Below, piece by piece: positions 41,708 through 50,960 of a stretch of DNA of 64,000 nucleotides (its first letter is position 1; every line of letters starts with the position of its first letter). The notes under the pieces were generated by a model. It saw nothing but the letters and a program-made list of their open reading frames with translations, was not told the DNA's origin and did not search any database. Location: positions 1-64,000 of the forward strand of contig NZ_PNOT02000082.1 of assembly GCF_002879535.1 (NCBI RefSeq), read 5' to 3'. The translations under genes were made by a program, and so were the position numbers. Source of the stretch: Mesorhizobium intechi. GTDB lineage: Bacteria > Pseudomonadota > Alphaproteobacteria > Rhizobiales > Rhizobiaceae.

Positions 41708-42805
41708 TCAGTCCCGGATGCTTCTGGCAACCATCCGGGCGACGCTCGGGCCGACGAGCAGGACGATCAGGAAGCGCGCCGATTGCAGCGCCATGACGAA
41801 GGAGATGTCGACGTTCTGCGCCGCGGCGGCGATGATGGCCACGCTGTCCATGCCTCCGGGGCTGGTCGCCAGATAGGCGGTGAGCGGATCGATGCCAAGG
41901 AGATGGCTGATCAGGAAGGCGAGCCCGCCGCAAAAGGCGATCAGCGCTAGGATCGAGGCGATGATCTGCGGCAGAGCACGCGTCGCATGGCGCAGGATCG
42001 GCCTGGTGAAGTTCAGCCCGATCGACCAGCCGACCATGGCGTAGCTGATTGCCAGCAGCCAGGGCGGCAGCTGCATCTCGACATCAAGGCCCAGATGCAC
42101 GATGGCGCCGAAGATGAAGGTGCCGAGGAAGAAGGGCGAGGGCAGCCGGCACAGCTTTCCCGCCAAGCCGCCGACCAGCGCGATGCCTGACGTGGCGGCG
42201 AGGGCTTGGACATCGATCGGCGGAAACCAGATGATCGGCGGGACTTCGATGCCCGATGTGTCGACCCACATTTTGGCGACGATGGCCGCCGTCATCGAAA
42301 CGAAGATGACGCGCAGATACTGCATGAAGGCGACAAGGCGCTGGTCGGCGCCAAAGGCGCCGGCCATCAGCACCATGGCGGTAGCTGCACCCGGCGAGGA
42401 GCCCCAGACGGCGGTGGTGCCGGGCAGGATGCGCCAGCGGCTGATCAGCCAGCCAAGCAGGCTGGAGGCCGCGACCGTCGCAATCACTACGCCCAGGAAC
42501 AGCGGCCACTCGGCATGGAAGACACGAAAGATATCGGCCGAGATCGACGCCGCGACGAGGCAGCCGACAATGGCCTGGGCGGAGCCGAAGAGCAGGCGCG
42601 GCACCCGCACCGTGGCGCCATTGGTGCCGGCGACGATGGCTGCCAGCATCGGCCCGATCAGCAGCGCCGCCGGCAGAGCGGCGAGTTCGAGCGCGCCGGC
42701 AAAGAGGGCAGAAATGGCGACTAGGACCAGCCATTGCCAAGGCTTGCCCATCCGCGCCATGCGGTCGGTGGCGGGCTGGTCGGGAGGCTGCGCCGGGGAA
42801 TCCAT
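41708..42805 (-). CDS. AbrB-type multi-pass membrane protein
   Basis: A 365-residue protein with about 10-11 membrane helices arranged as two similar halves. Key segments are GPMLAAIVAGTNGATVRVPR, AVWGSSPGAATAMVLMAGAFG in the first half and LATSPGGMDSVAIIAAAAQN in the second. The repeated SPGA/SPGG motif is the signature of the 'AbrB duplication' family, once named after ammonia monooxygenase. The name as a transcription factor is misleading; transport is more plausible. Substrate unknown. Confidence 0.87.
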   Translation of the reverse strand: MDSPAQPPDQPATDRMARMGKPWQWLVLVAISALFAGALELAALPAALLIGPMLAAIVAGTNGATVRVPRLLFGSAQAIVGCLVAASISADIFRVFHAEWPLFLGVVIATVAASSLLGWLISRWRILPGTTAVWGSSPGAATAMVLMAGAFGADQRLVAFMQYLRVIFVSMTAAIVAKMWVDTSGIEVPPIIWFPPIDVQALAATSGIALVGGLAGKLCRLPSPFFLGTFIFGAIVHLGLDVEMQLPPWLLAISYAMVGWSIGLNFTRPILRHATRALPQIIASILALIAFCGGLAFLISHLLGIDPLTAYLATSPGGMDSVAIIAAAAQNVDISFVMALQSARFLIVLLVGPSVARMVARSIRD

Positions 42806-42872
42806 GTTTCGGTCTTAGACGCAGAGTACGGCGATGCGAACCCCGCCGTGCTGAAAAAGCTGCCCGAAGGCC

Positions 42873-43181
42873 TCAGCCTGTCTTGCCGTCAGGCAACCCG
42901 AAGCCGCCGACGGGGTTGGTCTCCACCTGAAATTCGAAGCCGGCGATGAAGGGTCGCGCCTTGGCGATTGCCGCCTGGACTTCCGGAAGCTGCAGCGAGG
43001 TCTTGTGACTTGCCTGGTCCGTCCACACTTCGGTCACCCAGATCGCGTCAGCATCTGCCGGGTCGGTGGCGACGATATAGCTCAGGCAGCCGGGCAGGGC
43101 GCCGGTGCTGGCGCGCAGCACGTCCATGACCGCGTCGCGCTGGCCGCGCGCCGCCCGCATCTTGCCGATCAGTCCGTACAT
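42873..43181 (-). CDS. Antibiotic biosynthesis monooxygenase (ABM) domain protein, quinol monooxygenase-like
   Basis: A 102-residue single ABM domain: GKMRAARGQRDAVMDVLRAS, then GCLSYIVATDPADADAIWVTEVW and SLQLPEVQAAIAKARPFIAG. The form is that of YgiN-like small dimeric proteins that oxidise quinols without cofactor. GGGAG precedes ATG 43181. It lies 64 bp after the SDR gene on the same strand and is probably co-transcribed with it. Confidence 0.88.
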   Translation of the reverse strand: MYGLIGKMRAARGQRDAVMDVLRASTGALPGCLSYIVATDPADADAIWVTEVWTDQASHKTSLQLPEVQAAIAKARPFIAGFEFQVETNPVGGFGLPDGKTG

Positions 43182-43244
43182 TCAGCTGTCTCCCTTCAAG
43201 GTCCTCGACAAGAGCATGTGGACCGTCAGTATGCAGATAGCCGG

Positions 43245-44027
43245 TCAGGGCATCAACTGGCCGCCATTCACCTCGATCACCTGGCCGGTGATGTAGCCGC
43301 TCAGCAGGTCCGATGAGAGGAACAGGTAGGCGCCAACGCAGTCTTCCGCCGTGCCGGCGCGGCCCTGCGGAATGGTGGCGACCATGCCCTTGATCTGCTC
43401 CTCGGTCGAATAGCGCTCGTGGAAGGGCGTGAGGATCGTGCCGGGCGCCACGGCGTTGACGCGGATGCCGAAGCCGATCAGCTCCTTTGCCATGCCGCGC
43501 GTCACATTGGAAACGAAGGCCTTGGCCGAGCCGTAGAGGCCGGCACCGCCGCCGGCACCATTGCGCGCGGCAATGGACGAGGTGTTGACGATGAAGCCTC
43601 CCTGCTTCTTCAGCCACGGCATCGCCTTGCGCGAAGCGGTCAGCACCGAACGCGCATTGAGGTCCATCACCGCGTCGTAATGCTCTTCGGTCTGTTCGGC
43701 ATAGGGTACGCGGCCGAGCATGCCGCCGGCATTGTTGACCAACCCGTCGAGCCGGCCGAAATGCTGCGCGCTGTCCTCGACGACGCGCTCGACGTCGGCG
43801 GGGACGGAAAAATCGCCCTGAACGAGGAACACCTCGCCGCCGCTGTCGGCTATGGTCTTGGCGAGCTTCTCGGCTGCCTCGCGGCTCGAATTGTAATGCA
43901 ACGCCACCCTCGATTTCTGCGCGGCGTAGGCCAGCGCGAGTGCCGCGCCGATGCCGGTCGAGGCGCCGGTGATCAGCACCGCCTTGCCGGCGAGATCGGG
44001 AATGCTAAGCGTATTGGTGGCTGGCAC
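43245..44027 (-). CDS. Short-chain dehydrogenase/reductase
   Basis: A 260-residue classical SDR. The cofactor motif is TGASTGIGAALA, HYNSSREAAEKL follows (NADP preference is suggested by the Ser/Arg after the second strand), then NNAGG, NTSSIAARNGAGG with the catalytic Ser, and YGSAKAF with Tyr and Lys. The start is GTG 44027, with GGAGG 7 nt upstream. Together with the ABM protein it may act on a quinone or polyketide-like substrate; this is context only. Confidence 0.88.
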   Translation of the reverse strand: MPATNTLSIPDLAGKAVLITGASTGIGAALALAYAAQKSRVALHYNSSREAAEKLAKTIADSGGEVFLVQGDFSVPADVERVVEDSAQHFGRLDGLVNNAGGMLGRVPYAEQTEEHYDAVMDLNARSVLTASRKAMPWLKKQGGFIVNTSSIAARNGAGGGAGLYGSAKAFVSNVTRGMAKELIGFGIRVNAVAPGTILTPFHERYSTEEQIKGMVATIPQGRAGTAEDCVGAYLFLSSDLLSGYITGQVIEVNGGQLMP

Positions 44028-44088
44028 GGTTGTTCCTCCGGGATGTCTGCCGCCCTTCGTAGGCCTTTGCCACCGCGGTGTTCAAGCC

Positions 44089-44526
44089 TCAGGGGCGTAG
44101 ATAGGTATAGCCCTGGCTTTGCAGTTCCGCGAGCTTGACGACGCCACCCTTGTCGGCGGCATGAAAGCCATCGAGCAGGTCGGCGAGCGAAATATCCATG
44201 CCGCGCATGGTGTTGCCGCAGGCTTGCGGCTCGAGGCCCTGCTGCACCAGGCCGGCGAAGCGGCCGGAGATGGCAGCCGATATGCCCTTCGACTTGAAGC
44301 TCGCCAGGGCCGGGCCATGCACGACCAGCACGATGTCGACCTTGCCGCCGGTGCCCTCATAGTGGTTCTTGATGTTGCCGAGCACGAAGTTGACCTTGTC
44401 CACATCGCTGAGATGATAGGCAACCTTCAGCCTGGCAGGCTCCGTGACCGCAGCCTGCGCGGCCCGCAGGCCGAGAAACGTTGCGGTCCCGGCAAGAACC
44501 GCGCGGAACATGTCGCGTCGGCGCAT
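44089..44526 (-). CDS. Exported DsrE-family protein
   Basis: A 145-residue protein. The signal sequence MRRRDMFRAVLAGTATFLGLRAAQA (Tat-like, though only one RR pair fits loosely) is followed by a DsrE fold: KVAYHLSDVDKVNFVLGNIK, VDIVLVVHGPALASF and GLEPQACGNTMRGMDIS with one Cys. DsrE relatives handle sulfur transfer, but exported forms with a single Cys are of unknown role. GAGGAGG precedes ATG 44526. Confidence 0.85.
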   Translation of the reverse strand: MRRRDMFRAVLAGTATFLGLRAAQAAVTEPARLKVAYHLSDVDKVNFVLGNIKNHYEGTGGKVDIVLVVHGPALASFKSKGISAAISGRFAGLVQQGLEPQACGNTMRGMDISLADLLDGFHAADKGGVVKLAELQSQGYTYLRP

Positions 44527-44621
44527 GGCATCCTCCTCAGATCGTACCGCGATTTGCGTGGCTGCGGCTACAATACTAGCATAAATTGACGCGACGTCCT
44601 GTCGATGCGAGGAGAGGTCAC

Positions 44622-45725
44622 ATGACGTTCAGGGCAGGGGAATGGAAGACAGTCGCGAGCGCCGGATTTGGCGTCGTGCTGCTTGGCTTGCTGACGGGCA
44701 AGTCCGTCGCCGCCGACGCACTCAAGCTCAAGGAGCTCAGCCCGAACGGGGCGGACGTCTGTTTCGGCCGGGTCTACGACGCGGCTCATCTCAAGGCACA
44801 TCCAAAGCAGAAGGTGGCGCGGATCTTCTTCTACTATGGCCATGATCCGGTCAGCCGGCCGAACGAAGAGCCCGCGGCAAATGCCGACACGTCGTATAAT
44901 GGCTTTCTTACCACGACGGTGCGTGGCGCCAAGGCGCCGCAATGGGCCGGTGGCTGGTGCAACCATGAATCCGAGGATGGCACATCAGGGCCGATCCGTT
45001 GCGGCATGGACTGCGACCGCACCATGGCCTCGCTGAAGGTCGATGACAAAGGTCGCCTGATTGTCACCGATGTCTCGGCCGACCTCTATCTCGATGCCGG
45101 ATCGGAAGAGGAACTCGGCAAGGCCGAATATGACCGGCAGGCGTTGGGTTCAGAGGACGACAATTTCCGCCTCGACCCGATGCCGGCCGCGACCTGCAAG
45201 GCCGAGTTCGCACGCATCGACCCGATCGATCCGGCGCTCGGGGATCCGTTGCGCGTGCGGCTGAAGCCCGACCAGCCGTTCTGCTACGGCCGCGACTACG
45301 ATACGGCACATCTGGCTTCGCATCCCGACCAGCTGACGCAGTCGATCCGGGTTTTCCGCGGGCCGGTGGAACTGGCGTCTTTCGCTTCTGGCGGTGACAT
45401 CGCCAACTGGCCTGACGGCGCCGACATCGCCGTCTCGGTGACGACGCGGCTGAAGTCCGGCAAGGTCACGCAGACTTATTCCTGCCAGGGCGAGGCCGAT
45501 CAGTGGCGCTGCGCGGCAAGCTCGAAGATGAGCGATTTCTCCTGCGACATCGCGCAGAAGGAAATTTTCCTCAAGCGTGGCGCCAACGGCACGATGATGC
45601 TCGCGAACCCCAACAGCAGCCTGGCGATCGTCGATCTCTGCTCGAAGGCAGCGGATGGCAAGACGAAGTCGGACGACAAGGTCTATCGGCTGGAGCCAAT
45701 GCCGCAATCGGCTTGTGCGCCTTAG
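44622..45725 (+). CDS. Exported protein with internal duplication (unknown function)
   Basis: A 367-residue secreted or periplasmic protein with a signal peptide (about 1-31). Two halves repeat with an offset of about 174 residues. CFGRVYDAAHLKAHP (47-61) matches CYGRDYDTAHLASHP (221-235), and NFRLDPMPAATC matches VYRLEPMPQSAC at the end. Each half has several Cys, likely disulphide-bonded. I do not recognise the family. AGGAGAGG precedes ATG 44622. The DUF4272 gene follows after 22 nt on the same strand. Confidence 0.75.
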   Translation: MTFRAGEWKTVASAGFGVVLLGLLTGKSVAADALKLKELSPNGADVCFGRVYDAAHLKAHPKQKVARIFFYYGHDPVSRPNEEPAANADTSYNGFLTTTVRGAKAPQWAGGWCNHESEDGTSGPIRCGMDCDRTMASLKVDDKGRLIVTDVSADLYLDAGSEEELGKAEYDRQALGSEDDNFRLDPMPAATCKAEFARIDPIDPALGDPLRVRLKPDQPFCYGRDYDTAHLASHPDQLTQSIRVFRGPVELASFASGGDIANWPDGADIAVSVTTRLKSGKVTQTYSCQGEADQWRCAASSKMSDFSCDIAQKEIFLKRGANGTMMLANPNSSLAIVDLCSKAADGKTKSDDKVYRLEPMPQSACAP

Positions 45726-45747
45726 TCACTTTAGCAGCCATTTGGTA

Positions 45748-46458
45748 ATGAATATGATGCGTCGCAGCTTTCTTGGTTTTCTGACTTCCTTGGCCTTCAT
45801 CGGATCCGCCGACGCTGAAGGCGAGGCTGAGGCTCGCAAGGCGGCCTCAACAGCACAGTTGAAGAAGGAGGGCGTACCCTTCATGGACCATTTGCCGACG
45901 ATCGAAACCGCAGCCGAAAGTCGGCGACGGACGACGGACGAGGTGGTTAAGCGCGCCATCGCATTGGTGATCGTGGCCGTCAAAGGGGAGACCAATGATC
46001 GAAATCTCGTAAGCAACTTGATCAGCCAGTTTGGAGCAGAAGGGTTTTTTACGCCCAAAGAGCAAGCGTTTGTCGGTAACCCCGTTGCAACCGGGCAAGA
46101 TCGCGCAAATTTTAGCTGGCGCTATGAAGGGGCTTTCGTAATGTTGTGGGCGTTGCAATTCTTTGAAGACCTTGGGCGCCCAGATAAGCCTTGCGATGTG
46201 TCGCGTATGGTTTCGATCTTGCGTGACCTCGACACGGAAGGGTTGCTCAAGCGGGCCAATTTGCGTCCGCAAAGCGACCTTCTCGATGCTGCCGATCTGA
46301 TCTATCGGTACAATTGGGCTGTGGTGGATGCGCGGGTGAACGGGAAAGCCGCGCCGGCAGGATTGGAACAAGACGTGGTTGTCGAGCGTCATTACGCGCT
46401 CAATTGGCTGATTGGGTATATGGGGCAGGAATGGGACGACATTTCGACCGACACATGA
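45748..46458 (+). CDS. Exported DUF4272 protein
   Basis: A 236-residue protein with a signal peptide (MRRSFLGFLTSLAFIGSADA). The DUF4272 core follows: ESRRRTTDEVVKRAIALVIV, FFTPKEQAFVGNP, SWRYEGAFVMLWALQFFEDL, and a C-terminal YNWAVVDARVNG ... ERHYALNWLIGY. DUF4272 is usually cytoplasmic and without a known role; an export signal is unusual. The codon choice is more AT-rich than in neighbours, suggesting later arrival. A hairpin GGTAGCA/TGCTACC (46465-46488) lies just after the stop. Confidence 0.78.
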   Translation: MNMMRRSFLGFLTSLAFIGSADAEGEAEARKAASTAQLKKEGVPFMDHLPTIETAAESRRRTTDEVVKRAIALVIVAVKGETNDRNLVSNLISQFGAEGFFTPKEQAFVGNPVATGQDRANFSWRYEGAFVMLWALQFFEDLGRPDKPCDVSRMVSILRDLDTEGLLKRANLRPQSDLLDAADLIYRYNWAVVDARVNGKAAPAGLEQDVVVERHYALNWLIGYMGQEWDDISTDT

Positions 46459-46726
46459 TGAGCCGGTAGCAAGCAGGGGGTGCTACCTTGGATCGGACTT
46501 CGCTTGCCGAGTTTGGATTTGACAAACTTAGACGGTTCACCTGACTACGGTTTTGAGGCCGAGCTGGCGTGCCTTTGATCAGCAGGCGCTGCCCGATTTG
46601 GCGATCTATTCTGGAATTAATGCCTGGATGGAGCCATTGGCGGGCTACCCCACATGGCGCTAATGGCCCGATCGATCCGGCGGGGTCGGCAGATCCTCGC
46701 CCGAGGATGATGCCCTGAGTTTTTCC

Positions 46727-47674
46727 TCAAGCAAACGGCACGGCCGTCGTGCCCTTCGGCAGCTTCGCCTCGTCGTCGGGCTCGACGTGAATCGTCACCC
46801 GCACCGACGGAATCTCGGCTTTCAGCGCGTCTTCGATGCGGTCGCAGATGACGTGGCTGGCGCCGACCGACATGTCGGCGTCGACGACCAGATGGAACTC
46901 GATGAAAGTGGCGCGGCCGGCGATGCGGGTTTTCAGGTCATGCACCTCCAGCGCGCCCTTGCAATTGGCCGAGATGACGTCGCGGATGCGCATGTGTTCC
47001 TGGGTATCGACGGCACGGTCCATCAGGCCGTTCATCGACGAGCCGATGACATGCCAGCCCTGCCACAGGATGTTGAGCGCGACGATGACGGCGAGCGCCG
47101 GATCGAGGATCTGCCAGCCGGTCAGGATTGCCCCGACCAGGCCGCCGAAGACGCCCACCGATGTGACGACGTCGGTCATGATGTGATTGCCGTCGGCGAC
47201 CAGCGCCGGCGACTTTTCGGCCCGGCCGACGCGGATCAGCGTCCAGGCCCAGAAGGCGTTGATCAGCGTGGCGATACCGTTGACGGCAAGGCCGTTCCAG
47301 GGGCGTTCCAGGGGCGCGGGCGCTTGCCAGGAGCGCCAGACCTCGTTGAGGATCAGCAGTGCGGCGACGACGATCAGCACGCCTTCGAGCACCGCCGAGA
47401 AATATTCCGCCTTGTGATGGCCGAACGGATGATCCTGGTCGGCCGGCTTGTAGCTGACCTGGATCGCCCAGAAGGCGGCGACCGAGGCAATGACGTTGAC
47501 GATCGATTCGAGCGCGTCCGAATAAAGCGCGACGGAGCCGGTAATGTACCAGGCGGCCAGCTTCAGCCCGAGCACGACAAAGGCGACCACGATCGACCAG
47601 AAGGCAAGGTTGGCAACCTTGCGCCTCGCAGCCGTCCTGGCTGCGATCGCCACCGTGTTCTCGGTTTCGGCCAT
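46727..47674 (-). CDS. Cation diffusion facilitator (CDF) metal exporter
   Basis: A 315-residue transporter of six membrane helices (about 20-220) and a cytoplasmic ferredoxin-like domain (about 220-305). Helix 2 has SDALESIVNVIAS and helix 5 has ADGNHIMTDVVTS. The metal site is therefore D-(x)n-E in helix 2 with HxxxD in helix 5. Zn(II), Fe(II) or Mn(II) export is possible; the DALES/HIMTD pattern occurs in iron/zinc groups. It begins 5 nt after the trpE(G) stop, so the two are co-transcribed. Confidence 0.9.
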   Translation of the reverse strand: MAETENTVAIAARTAARRKVANLAFWSIVVAFVVLGLKLAAWYITGSVALYSDALESIVNVIASVAAFWAIQVSYKPADQDHPFGHHKAEYFSAVLEGVLIVVAALLILNEVWRSWQAPAPLERPWNGLAVNGIATLINAFWAWTLIRVGRAEKSPALVADGNHIMTDVVTSVGVFGGLVGAILTGWQILDPALAVIVALNILWQGWHVIGSSMNGLMDRAVDTQEHMRIRDVISANCKGALEVHDLKTRIAGRATFIEFHLVVDADMSVGASHVICDRIEDALKAEIPSVRVTIHVEPDDEAKLPKGTTAVPFA

Positions 47675-47679
47675 CGAGG

Positions 47680-49869
47680 TCAGGCTGCCTTTTCCTTGGC
47701 CTTGCGGGGCAAATGGCCGACGATGTTCTCGATGATGCGCATGCCGGCGTTGTGGCCGAGCGTCATGATCGATTCCGGATGGAACTGAACGGCGGCGATC
47801 GGCTCCTTGCGGTGCTCGAAGGCCATGATGATGCCGTCCTCCGTCTCCGCCGTGACAATAAAATCATCGGGCAGGCGCACCGGATCGGCGAAGATCGAGT
47901 GGTAGCGGCCAACGGTGACTTCCTTGGGCAGGCCGGAGAAGATGATGCCGGGCTTGGAGACGCGGATACGCGAGGGCTTGCCGTGCATGGGAATATGCAA
48001 CTGCCGCAGTTCCCCGCCATAGGCCTCGGCCAGCGCCTGCAGGCCAAGGCAGACGCCGAAGATCGGCAGGTCGCGCGCGCGCGCTCGTCTGATGGTCGCG
48101 GCGCAATCGAAATCCTTCGGCGTGCCCGGTCCGGGTGAGAGCACGACGAGGTCCGGCTTCAGCCGCTCGAAGACTTCGTCCGGCACCGGCGTGCGCACGG
48201 TCGAGACATTGGCGCCGGTCTGGCGGAAGTAGTTGGCCAGCGTGTGGACGAAAGAATCCTCGTGGTCGACGAGGAGGATATTGACGCCGTCGCCGACGCG
48301 CGCGGTGGTACGCTCGGTGGTGGCGGAATTACCCATCTTGGCGTCGCGGATGGCGGAGAGCATGGCGGATGCCTTCAGTTCGGTTTCGGCTTCTTCTTCC
48401 TCGGGGATGCTGTCGAACAGCAATGTGGCGCCGGCGCGCACTTCGGCGATGCCGTCCTTGATGCGGATGGTGCGCAAGGTGAGGCCGGTGTTCATGTCGC
48501 CGTTGAAATTGACCATGCCGATCGCGCCGCCATACCAGGCGCGCGGGCTCTTCTCGTTCTGCTCGATGAAGCGCATGGCCCACAGTTTCGGCGCGCCGGT
48601 GACGGTGACCGCCCAGGCATGCGACAGGAAGGCGTCGAAGGCGTCCATGCCTTCGCGCAGCCGGCCCTCTATGTGATCGACGGTGTGAATCAGGCGCGAA
48701 TACATCTCGATCTGGCGGCGGCCTATGACGCGCACCGAACCCGGCTCGCAGACCCGCGACTTGTCGTTCCGGTCGACGTCCGAGCACATTGTGAGCTCGG
48801 ACTCGTCCTTCTTCGAATTGAGCAGTTTCAGGATCTGCTCGCTATCCGAGATCGCATCGTCGCCGCGCTTGATGGTGCCCGAGATCGGGCAGGTTTCGAC
48901 GCGGCGGCCGTTGACGCGCACGAACATTTCGGGCGAGGCGCCGATCAGATATTCGTTTTCGCCCAGATTGATGAAGAAGGAATAGGGCGAGGGGTTGATC
49001 GACTTCAGCTTGCGCGAAATCTCGGAGGGCTGGGTCTCGCAGCGCTCGTAGAACATCTGGCCCGGCACCACCTCGAACAGGTCGCCGCGCTTGAACGAGT
49101 CCATGGCGCGCCGCACAAGGTTGGCATATTCGCCCGGCTCATGGTCGCCGCGCGGCGGGATGCGGTCGGCGGTCTTGAACGGCTCGGCGAGTGCGGCGCG
49201 CGGCAGGCCCTCGGTCGAAAATCCCTCGCCGGAATAATCGTAGCGGTCGGTCCAGGCCTTGGCCGAATAGTGGTCGACGACCAGGATCTCGTCGGGCAGG
49301 AACAGCACCAGGTCGCGCTGGCTCGGCTTGCGCTCGAGCTTGTAGTCGACCGGGTCGAACTGGAAGGCGAGGTCGTAACCGAAGGCGCCATAGAGGCCGA
49401 GATTGGCGTCTTCGTCGGTCCTGAACAAAGCGGTGATGGCGCGCAACACGGTGAAGACCGAAGGCACGCGGCTGCGCTCCTCCTCGGTGAAGACGCGGCC
49501 GGGTTTGGCGACGTCGAGGCGGATCAGCGTCTTCGTCGTCTCTGCGATGGTGATGTCGGCAAGGCCGCCCAGCGTCTTGCCGATGACCGGCAACAGCGCC
49601 TCGCCACGGCGGTTCAGTGCTTCTATGCGCATGGCGCGGCCGCGCGCGGAGATGACCAAGGGCGGGTCGATGATGGCGGTGTCCCAGCGGGTGTAGCGGC
49701 CGGGATATTCGTAGTTGGAGGAAAACACCGCGCCCCGGCGCGAGTTCAAGCCATCGACATAGGCGTCGATCGCCCCCGCATAAGGCCGGTCGTGGCGCTC
49801 ACGCACAATGGTGATGCCACCCGCGGTCATGAAACTTTCAGCGCCGTTTTCCAGAACCTTCATCGTCAT
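47680..49869 (-). CDS. trpE: Fused anthranilate synthase TrpE(G)
   Basis: A 729-residue fusion. The TrpE part (about 1-510) has the chorismate-binding stretches [32 protein letters not shown] and [20 protein letters not shown]. The TrpG glutamine amidotransferase (about 530-729) has the nucleophile Cys in [16 protein letters not shown] and the dyad HPES. It makes anthranilate from chorismate and glutamine, the first step to tryptophan. Such fusions are typical of rhizobia. ATG 49869 with GGAG 6 nt upstream is preferred to nearby ATGs at 49863 and 49881. A trpL attenuator precedes it. Confidence 0.97.
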   Translation of the reverse strand: MTMKVLENGAESFMTAGGITIVRERHDRPYAGAIDAYVDGLNSRRGAVFSSNYEYPGRYTRWDTAIIDPPLVISARGRAMRIEALNRRGEALLPVIGKTLGGLADITIAETTKTLIRLDVAKPGRVFTEEERSRVPSVFTVLRAITALFRTDEDANLGLYGAFGYDLAFQFDPVDYKLERKPSQRDLVLFLPDEILVVDHYSAKAWTDRYDYSGEGFSTEGLPRAALAEPFKTADRIPPRGDHEPGEYANLVRRAMDSFKRGDLFEVVPGQMFYERCETQPSEISRKLKSINPSPYSFFINLGENEYLIGASPEMFVRVNGRRVETCPISGTIKRGDDAISDSEQILKLLNSKKDESELTMCSDVDRNDKSRVCEPGSVRVIGRRQIEMYSRLIHTVDHIEGRLREGMDAFDAFLSHAWAVTVTGAPKLWAMRFIEQNEKSPRAWYGGAIGMVNFNGDMNTGLTLRTIRIKDGIAEVRAGATLLFDSIPEEEEAETELKASAMLSAIRDAKMGNSATTERTTARVGDGVNILLVDHEDSFVHTLANYFRQTGANVSTVRTPVPDEVFERLKPDLVVLSPGPGTPKDFDCAATIRRARARDLPIFGVCLGLQALAEAYGGELRQLHIPMHGKPSRIRVSKPGIIFSGLPKEVTVGRYHSIFADPVRLPDDFIVTAETEDGIIMAFEHRKEPIAAVQFHPESIMTLGHNAGMRIIENIVGHLPRKAKEKAA

Positions 49870-49915
49870 TACCGTCTCCATCAGCTTGTTGGGGCAACGG
49901 ACCCGGGACTGGCTT

Positions 49916-49955
49916 GGAAAAACAAATGGCCGCCCGGACTTTCCGTTGCGGCCAC
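49916..49955 (-). terminator. trpL attenuator terminator
   Basis: On the minus strand a stem TGGCCGC ... GCGGCCA (49954-49948 with 49933-49927) is followed by ATTTGTTTTTC. It lies between the Trp-rich leader peptide and trpE, where tryptophan plenty should stop transcription and release a short leader RNA. Confidence 0.75.
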
Positions 49956-49993
49956 CCTCTCTTTTCACGCACGCGCGTTCGAACAGGCCGCTG

Positions 49994-50038
49994 TCAGCAG
50001 GCCCACCACCAAATGGTCTTGGTCGAACGCATGTCCAT
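49994..50038 (-). CDS. trpL: Tryptophan leader peptide TrpL
   Basis: A 14-residue peptide, [14 protein letters not shown], with three consecutive Trp codons, encoded about 125 bp before trpE(G). It matches the size and end of the Sinorhizobium leader (also 14 residues, with IWWWA near the end). There the attenuator RNA rnTrpL and the peptide peTrpL also act in trans on other genes. In-frame ATGs at 50050 and 50032 are alternatives. Confidence 0.85.
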   Translation of the reverse strand: MDMRSTKTIWWWAC

Positions 50039-50188
50039 GGCGAAATCCATAGCGGCGAAAAACCGGATGCGCAACAGGTTTGAAAAGTCTGTCCGGTGGC
50101 CGCCGCTTCCCGGGCCCATGGCACATCGCCAGGGCCGGCGGTCCCGGCTAGGCTGGACCTCCAGCGATACCAAGACGGGAAAACACCC

Positions 50189-50959
50189 ATGACCGACCAA
50201 GCCCAGCGCGCGCGGACGTTCCATTCCCTTCACGTCAAGGGCAACCCGATCGTTCTCTACAATGCCTGGGATCCGGGCTCGGCCAAGATCATCGAGAAAG
50301 CCGGAGCCAAGGCCATCGCCACCGGAAGCTGGCCGGTCGCGGCCGCCTTCGGCTATGCCGATGGCGAGAAAATCCCGCTGGAGCTGGCGCTCGACAACAT
50401 CAGGCGCATCGTGCAGGCGGTCGATCTGCCGGTGACCATGGACCTCGAAGGCGGCTACGGCGTCGAGCCGGAAGTCGTCGCCCGGACGGTGACACGCGCC
50501 TTGCAGGCCGGCGCCATCGGCTTCAATTTCGAGGACCAGATCGTCGGCGGCACCGGCCTGCACGACATTGGAGTCCAGGTGAAGCGGGTCGAAGCGGCGG
50601 CGGCGGCCGTCAAGGCCTCGGGTATCCCGGCCTTCCTCAATGCCCGTACCGATATCTTCCTCAAGGCCAAGCCCGACGCGCATGACAAGACGCTGCTCGA
50701 CCAGGCGATCGAGCGGGCGCATGCCTATGAAAAGGCCGGAGCGAGCGGCTTCTTTGCGCCGGGCCTTGGTGACGAGGTTCTCATCCAGGCGCTGTGCAAG
50801 GCAACGGTGCTGCCGGTCAACATCATCGCCCTGGCGCATGTGCCGCCGCGCCAGCGGCTGGCCGAACTCGGCGTTGCCCGCATCAGTCACGGCCCGGTGC
50901 CGTACCGGCAGATGGCCGAGTGGCTGGAAGCCAAAGCGCGGCTGGCGATATCAGGCTAG
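50189..50959 (+). CDS. Isocitrate lyase/PEP mutase superfamily protein
   Basis: A 256-residue TIM-barrel enzyme. It has [20 protein letters not shown], the Mg-binding [21 protein letters not shown] and NARTDIF. These match the 2-methylisocitrate lyase/PEP mutase-like group that cleaves or rearranges C-C or P-C bonds of small carboxylates. The catalytic KKCGH loop of true isocitrate lyases is absent, so the reaction is not predicted. It is divergent from trpL/trpE and convergent with the next gene. Confidence 0.85.
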   Translation: MTDQAQRARTFHSLHVKGNPIVLYNAWDPGSAKIIEKAGAKAIATGSWPVAAAFGYADGEKIPLELALDNIRRIVQAVDLPVTMDLEGGYGVEPEVVARTVTRALQAGAIGFNFEDQIVGGTGLHDIGVQVKRVEAAAAAVKASGIPAFLNARTDIFLKAKPDAHDKTLLDQAIERAHAYEKAGASGFFAPGLGDEVLIQALCKATVLPVNIIALAHVPPRQRLAELGVARISHGPVPYRQMAEWLEAKARLAISG

Positions 50960-50960
50960 G

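Noticed and set aside
46465..46488. Hairpin GGTAGCA/TGCTACC after the DUF4272 gene as a terminator
   Set aside because: The stem is good, but no T-run follows on the plus strand, so I do not list it as a terminator.
48244..50052. A 602-codon plus-strand frame
   Set aside because: It is antisense to trpE(G), which is certain; the translation is low-complexity and matches nothing.
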